Made by a program: the position numbers and the translations under genes
Notes under the pieces: model-generated
Seen by the model: only the letters and a program-made list of their open reading frames with translations
The model's database searches: none
Told to the model about the DNA's origin: nothing
Shown here: in pieces, positions 60,782-64,000 of the stretch
How the letters are laid out: each line of letters begins with the position of its first letter
Numbering within the stretch: position 1 is the stretch's first letter
Assembly (NCBI RefSeq): GCF_001657475.1
Contig: NZ_LXEY01000015.1
Span: forward strand, 1-64,000
Length of the DNA stretch: 64,000 nucleotides
Direction of reading: 5' to 3'
Source: Enteractinococcus helveticum
Lineage (GTDB): Bacteria > Actinomycetota > Actinomycetes > Actinomycetales > Micrococcaceae

Positions 60782-62143
60782 TTAGCCGGCCATGGTGGCA
60801 GTCCGGCGCCCGATCAACAGGGACACAGCGGCCGCGCCGGCGATGATTAACGGCACCGCGAACGCGATAAAGACCCGTTCGGGCGGCATCCCGGTGGCTA
60901 GAATGTAGCCGACCAGGATCGGTGCGGCGACAGATACCAGTCGACCAAGGCCGATCATCCAGCCGATGCCGGAAGCCCGCGCCCGCGCGGAATAGATAGT
61001 CGGGGCGACCGCGTAGAAACCGGCGATGGCGGCCGTAGTCAGCATACCGAGCAGGAACCCGACGACAACGGCGACGGGAACGATGCTGAAGATCAGCCCA
61101 AACAGCAAATACGCACCGGCTGCGGCGAACAGCGTCAGATACAACAGAGTACGACCACTGAAGCGGGTGGCGAGGACGGCGAAAATGAAGCACCCCAACA
61201 CACCACCGAGATTGGCACCAATGCCCATGATGTTGCCCAGCTGCGGGTCACCGCTGGCATTGGTCAGAATGGTCGGGATCCAGGTGTTAGCAAAGTAGTA
61301 GGAGGCAGTGAGTAACCCATAACCAACCCAGAGGGCTATGGTGAGGCGTAGTACCGGCGGGGTGAGGACTTCGCGGATGGCTCCCTTGTTTTCGGCTGAG
61401 CCTGAACCAACACGATCCTCCACCGGCAGGTCAGCCAGCTGCTCTAGATGCATCCTGTCGAGGATCCTGTTAGTGCGATTCAGGGCATTGGTAGGGCGCC
61501 GCCCCAGCAAATAATCGAGAGACTCTGGCAGCAGTACCCAGGCAGCGAGCAACGCGCCAGCGGCCAATATAGTGCCTACGATGAATATCGACCGCCACCC
61601 GAACAGGGGGATCAACGGTCCAGCAACGACGCCGGCGATAGTGGCGCCGATAGGATAACCAGCAGCGTAGATTGCGATGGCAGTGGTGCGACGAGCGTCG
61701 GAGGAGTATTCTGCTACCAGTGCATTGAGGTTAGCCATCATCCCGCCGATACCAAGACCGGTCAGCACTCGCCACACGATTAGCATCCCGGCATTCGGGG
61801 CTGTAATGGTGAGCCCCATACCGAGCACGATCAAAATCAACATCGCCAGGGTCAGAGGACGGCGGCCGAAGCGGTCAGCAAGCGGGGTCAGGAAGATCGA
61901 GCCGATCGCCATGCCGAACAGGCTGGCGCTTAAAACGTAGCCTAGGACATCGGGGCTGATCGCCATCTGCTCCTGGATTTCTGGGGCGGCAAATGCCATT
62001 ATGCCGACCTCGAAGCCATCCAAGATCACAAGTAGCAGTGCGATGGAGACCGCCGTAATCTGGAATCGAGACATCCGGCCCTGCCGGACGTCAGCGAGGA
62101 CCTCCGCTGGTCCCCGATTTGAGCGTTGGGTGTTGATTGTCAT
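60782..62143 (-). CDS. MFS transporter, aromatic acid:H+ symporter (AAHS) type
   Basis: A 453-residue, 12-helix carrier: LLLVILDGFEVGIMAFAAPE in helix 1 (the DGF/DGYD-type motif of AAHS carriers), LADRFGRRPLT, and VLTGLGIGGMMANLNALVAE in helix 4. It imports a carboxylate with protons; with the downstream ligase and SDR the substrate is probably 3-hydroxybutyrate, acetoacetate or a similar acid, although the family often carries aromatic acids. GGAAGG precedes the ATG. First gene of the operon. Confidence 0.8.
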   Translation of the reverse strand: MTINTQRSNRGPAEVLADVRQGRMSRFQITAVSIALLLVILDGFEVGIMAFAAPEIQEQMAISPDVLGYVLSASLFGMAIGSIFLTPLADRFGRRPLTLAMLILIVLGMGLTITAPNAGMLIVWRVLTGLGIGGMMANLNALVAEYSSDARRTTAIAIYAAGYPIGATIAGVVAGPLIPLFGWRSIFIVGTILAAGALLAAWVLLPESLDYLLGRRPTNALNRTNRILDRMHLEQLADLPVEDRVGSGSAENKGAIREVLTPPVLRLTIALWVGYGLLTASYYFANTWIPTILTNASGDPQLGNIMGIGANLGGVLGCFIFAVLATRFSGRTLLYLTLFAAAGAYLLFGLIFSIVPVAVVVGFLLGMLTTAAIAGFYAVAPTIYSARARASGIGWMIGLGRLVSVAAPILVGYILATGMPPERVFIAFAVPLIIAGAAAVSLLIGRRTATMAG

Positions 62144-62204
62144 TGGTACCTTCCGTTAAAACCAGAATGCGACTGCTTACTGTCCCATCCCTATGGCGTG
62201 ATAT

Positions 62205-62267
62205 GGACCATATTGAGGTCCGCGTCACGCAGTCAACGTTTTTGTGGAAGATTCCTCCTAGAGGAAT
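62205..62267 (-). promoter_or_regulatory. Palindromic operators upstream of the MFS operon
   Basis: ATTCCTC-CTA-GAGGAAT (62251-62267, perfect 7-bp arms) and GGACC-N7-GGTCC (62205-62221) lie in the 230-bp gap between the IclR gene and the MFS gene. Both are candidate IclR sites. Confidence 0.5.
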
Positions 62268-62375
62268 ACCAAGTCTTTCACCACGCCCACTTAAGGGGTA
62301 TGCAGTCATTTTTCCGCCACAAACTAAAGACGCTTCATCCCCAGCGATGAAAACTCGCTGCTGACTATTCCGCAC

Positions 62376-63188
62376 TCAGGAATGTCTGACAGAACTGGAT
62401 CCGAATAGTTCGTCTTGGACGCGTTGTGCGGCGGCTTGCAGCGCAGCCACGTATTCCGGTACCAGAGCTCGCCGAAAGCGCGCACTCGGGATCGCGATAG
62501 TCAGCGCACCCACCGGCCGGGCGTCAGGCCCGACCACACTTACCCCGACACCGGCAACCCCCTGCTCGGTCTCTTCCGCGCTTAGAGCGTAGCCTCTCTG
62601 GCGCACCTGGGTTAACATCCGCTTAAGCATTTGCATGGTCTGCACGCGCCGCGTGGGCCAGGCCATCAAGCCCCGGCGATAGATCTCCTCCACCTCCTGA
62701 TTGGACAATCGGCCGAGGATTGCTTTGCCACCGGCGGAGACAAATGCGGGCATTTCATCGTCGACGCGCCTACTCACACGCAGGACCGCCTCCGGCTCCA
62801 GTCCGTCGAGGAATCGGATGTTGCCACCACGCAGCACCATAACCTGCACGGTTTCACCCACTCTCGCCTGCAGCTCCGCCAATGGCTGCTCAGCAGCTGC
62901 CACAAGCATGGACCCAGTTACCCGCCCCGGGTCTTCGATCGACAGCGCCGTCCCCATCCGGTAACGACGTGCGAAGTCTTGGACGATGAATTTTCGACGT
63001 ATGAGAGTCGACAGCAGCCGGTGCGCCGTTGAGGCTGCGATACCAAGATGTGCGGCAGCCTCCTTCACCGAGATCGAGTCATGATCGCGCAGATACAGCA
63101 GGAGACGGAGCGCACGGTCAACTGATTCCACGGGGGCCGGCGACTCTTCGGCGAGTTCCCCCGATGGCCCGCTGTCCCAGGATGACAT
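62376..63188 (-). CDS. IclR-family regulator
   Basis: A 270-residue regulator: winged helix VESVDRALRLLLYLRDHDSI, SVKEAAAHLGIAASTAHRLL, then the IclR effector domain with MVLRGGNIRFLDGLEPEAVL, PAFVSAGGKAILGRL and GVAGVGVSVVGPDARPVGAL. It probably controls the MFS / CoA-ligase / SDR operon just downstream in response to its substrate. ATG at 63188 is preferred to a start 11 codons earlier. Confidence 0.8.
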   Translation of the reverse strand: MSSWDSGPSGELAEESPAPVESVDRALRLLLYLRDHDSISVKEAAAHLGIAASTAHRLLSTLIRRKFIVQDFARRYRMGTALSIEDPGRVTGSMLVAAAEQPLAELQARVGETVQVMVLRGGNIRFLDGLEPEAVLRVSRRVDDEMPAFVSAGGKAILGRLSNQEVEEIYRRGLMAWPTRRVQTMQMLKRMLTQVRQRGYALSAEETEQGVAGVGVSVVGPDARPVGALTIAIPSARFRRALVPEYVAALQAAAQRVQDELFGSSSVRHS

Positions 63189-63239
63189 AGGTGCTCGACC
63201 CTTCCATTTGCCAGACAACATGAGGGGACTTGAGCATGT

Positions 63240-63410
63240 GCAAGCCCCGACAAGCTCAACACTACCTCTACAACCAAGCCGTCATCGCCCTCGCCAGGCG
63301 CAGATCAGACGTGCTCTTGGGCCCCTTCGCCCTGCTCCGAGATGGCGCTTTCTACGAATCTCGCCAGCCCAACTAGCTCCAGCTTGACGAACACTATAGA
63401 AGCACCCCCC
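63240..63410 (+). mobile_element. IS110 3'-end fragment
   Basis: Resembles the last ~150 bases of the IS110 at 56040-57505 in the same orientation: AACCAAGCCGTCATCGCCCT, GCAGATCAGACG, TTTCTACGAATCTCGCC, CTTGACGAAC and the end ATAGAAGCACCCCCC. It holds only the C-terminal tail of the transposase plus the right end, so it cannot move by itself. Confidence 0.7.
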
Positions 63411-63429
63411 ACACACACGCTCGACAGTG

Positions 63430-63700
63430 CTAAGCCACCTGTTGGGGCGTGCAGGCGGGTTCTTCTCACCGGCCTGCACCACTGCCATGGGAAACATGTC
63501 CGGCTCAATCCATTCTGGTGCCAGGATCATCATGCTCCACGGCCACTGGGACTTATCGCGCGCCGTGATAAAAACGTTCATGTCGTGTGCCCACCACAAA
63601 CCTTCTCATGGGGGGGACGACGTCGTCGCGCCCCAATTCGCGTGTAGATGCAAACTTCATTTTGCAGGCCACGATGGCGCCACGCGGAGCGTGCTGATTC
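63430..63700 (-). pseudogene. Truncated, frameshifted gyrI-like gene
   Basis: Minus-strand reading gives CKMKFASTRELGRDDVVPP, then after a shift at a run of seven C, EGLWWAHDMNVFITARDKSQ, LAPEWIEPDMF and VVQAGEKNPPA. This matches residues about 55-130 of the intact GyrI-like protein at 54968-55600. It has neither end; the IS110 fragment abuts its 3' side. Confidence 0.75.
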
Positions 63701-63815
63701 CATTGTGACAGAATCCGCCACATTCCAGCAGTTGCCGCTTGGAGGCTGCACCGCTCGGGTAAGGTTTGACTGTTCTTTGATATTTTTGTGACGAACTCTA
63801 CGAACTATATGAGTG

Positions 63816-63844
63816 TTGACACATGTATGTGGCTAAAATATGCT
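63816..63844 (+). promoter_or_regulatory. Promoter before the OFA-type gene
   Basis: TTGACA (63816-63821) and TATGCT (63839-63844) with a 17-base spacer, about 57 bases before the ATG at 63901. Confidence 0.5.
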
Positions 63845-63900
63845 CAGTTTGTTTGACGATTCAAGCTGATGACTTTCATACTCGCAGCGAGAGGACCCAT

Positions 63901-64000
63901 ATGGCCAGCGTTTTAGACAAATCCGGCAATAGTAGCGCCAAAGAAATTTAATCGGTGGTTCATTCCTGCCGCCGCCTTGGCCATCCACTTATGTATCGGC
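63901..64000 (+). pseudogene. 5' part of an OFA-type MFS antiporter, apparently frameshifted
   Basis: ATG at 63901 with GAGAGGA upstream reads MASVLDKSGNSSAKEI and stops. The next frame reads KKFNRWFIPAAALAIHLCIG up to the window edge, the typical first helix of oxalate/formate antiporter (OFA) family carriers (NRW-x-x-P-A-A-L-A-I-H-L-x-I-G). Removing the G at about 63943 would join the two as ...SAKKFNRW. Either the gene is frameshifted or the base is a sequencing error. The rest is outside the window. Confidence 0.55.

Noticed and set aside
1..64000. CRISPR arrays, rRNA, tRNA, prophage or integrase genes
   Set aside because: Looked for and not found. The only regular arrays are the 23-bp repeats at 26734 (three units) and the ~150-bp units at 54-56 kb, neither of which has CRISPR-like spacing.

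Overview
The window looks like a chromosomal segment of a moderate-GC actinobacterium. The evidence is GTG and TTG starts, short GC-rich intrinsic terminators, a sunset-domain surface protein, LAxTG-type sorting signals, a ykoFEDC-type thiamin-precursor transporter and an N-carbamoylsarcosine amidase close to the Arthrobacter enzyme. Micrococcaceae (Yaniella- or Enteractinococcus-like) is my best guess, made by eye. No rRNA, tRNA, CRISPR array or phage structural gene was recognised.

Layout. 0-11 kb: cell-envelope region with a small LAxTG surface protein and a decayed relative, two DUF218 proteins, a large secreted Ig-like repeat protein, a remnant of a TagG-like polysaccharide exporter, an LCP (LytR-CpsA-Psr) ligase, a formyltransferase/beta-propeller protein, an FMN 2-hydroxy-acid oxidase and a flippase. 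11-18 kb: an N-methylhydantoin/creatinine-type module made of N-carbamoylsarcosine amidase, a fused HyuA-HyuB ATP-dependent hydantoinase and an MFS carrier. The first two genes carry the same composite promoter/operator. 18-21 kb: an AT-richer HipA-like kinase plus DUF3037 module. 21-26 kb: SDR, LxxTG protein, two PAP2 proteins (one lacking all the catalytic residues) and maleylacetate reductase. 26-32 kb: an AAA/DUF4143 ATPase behind 23-bp repeats, then a TPP-riboswitch-controlled ykoFEDC operon and a lipoprotein.

33-44.5 kb is accessory DNA: a DUF262/HNH type IV-like restriction protein, a HigBA-like pair, an orphan Phd antitoxin, an excisionase-PIN pair, a Phd-RelE pair with a nonsense-mutated toxin, and decayed transporter and regulator fragments. 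Household genes (uronate-dehydrogenase-like SDR, GDPD, quinone-reductase-like MDR, DUF4434) lie between them. 44.5-54 kb is an aromatic catabolism cluster: two FAD monooxygenases, a VOC ring-cleavage dioxygenase, a fumarylacetoacetase-family hydrolase, an acetoacetyl-CoA synthetase, a GntR regulator and an orphan solute-binding lipoprotein. A TTATCGATAA palindrome precedes both monooxygenase genes. 54-56 kb holds four copies of a ~150-bp structured repeat and two clusters of TGTAA palindromes. 56-63.7 kb is an IS110 element with a possible bridge-RNA leader, then an MFS / acetoacetyl-CoA synthetase / SDR operon with an IclR regulator (probably 3-hydroxybutyrate or acetoacetate use), closed by an IS110 3'-end fragment and a broken copy of the gyrI-like gene found before the IS. 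The window ends inside a frameshifted OFA-type antiporter gene.

A recurring theme is that accessory modules are bracketed by short, diverged fragments of a gene whose intact homologue lies on the other side: ecfT/ykoC, the epimerase-like SDR, gntR (twice) and gyrI. This suggests repeated exchange with related genomes at the ends of core genes. All family calls are from reading motifs; no database search was run.
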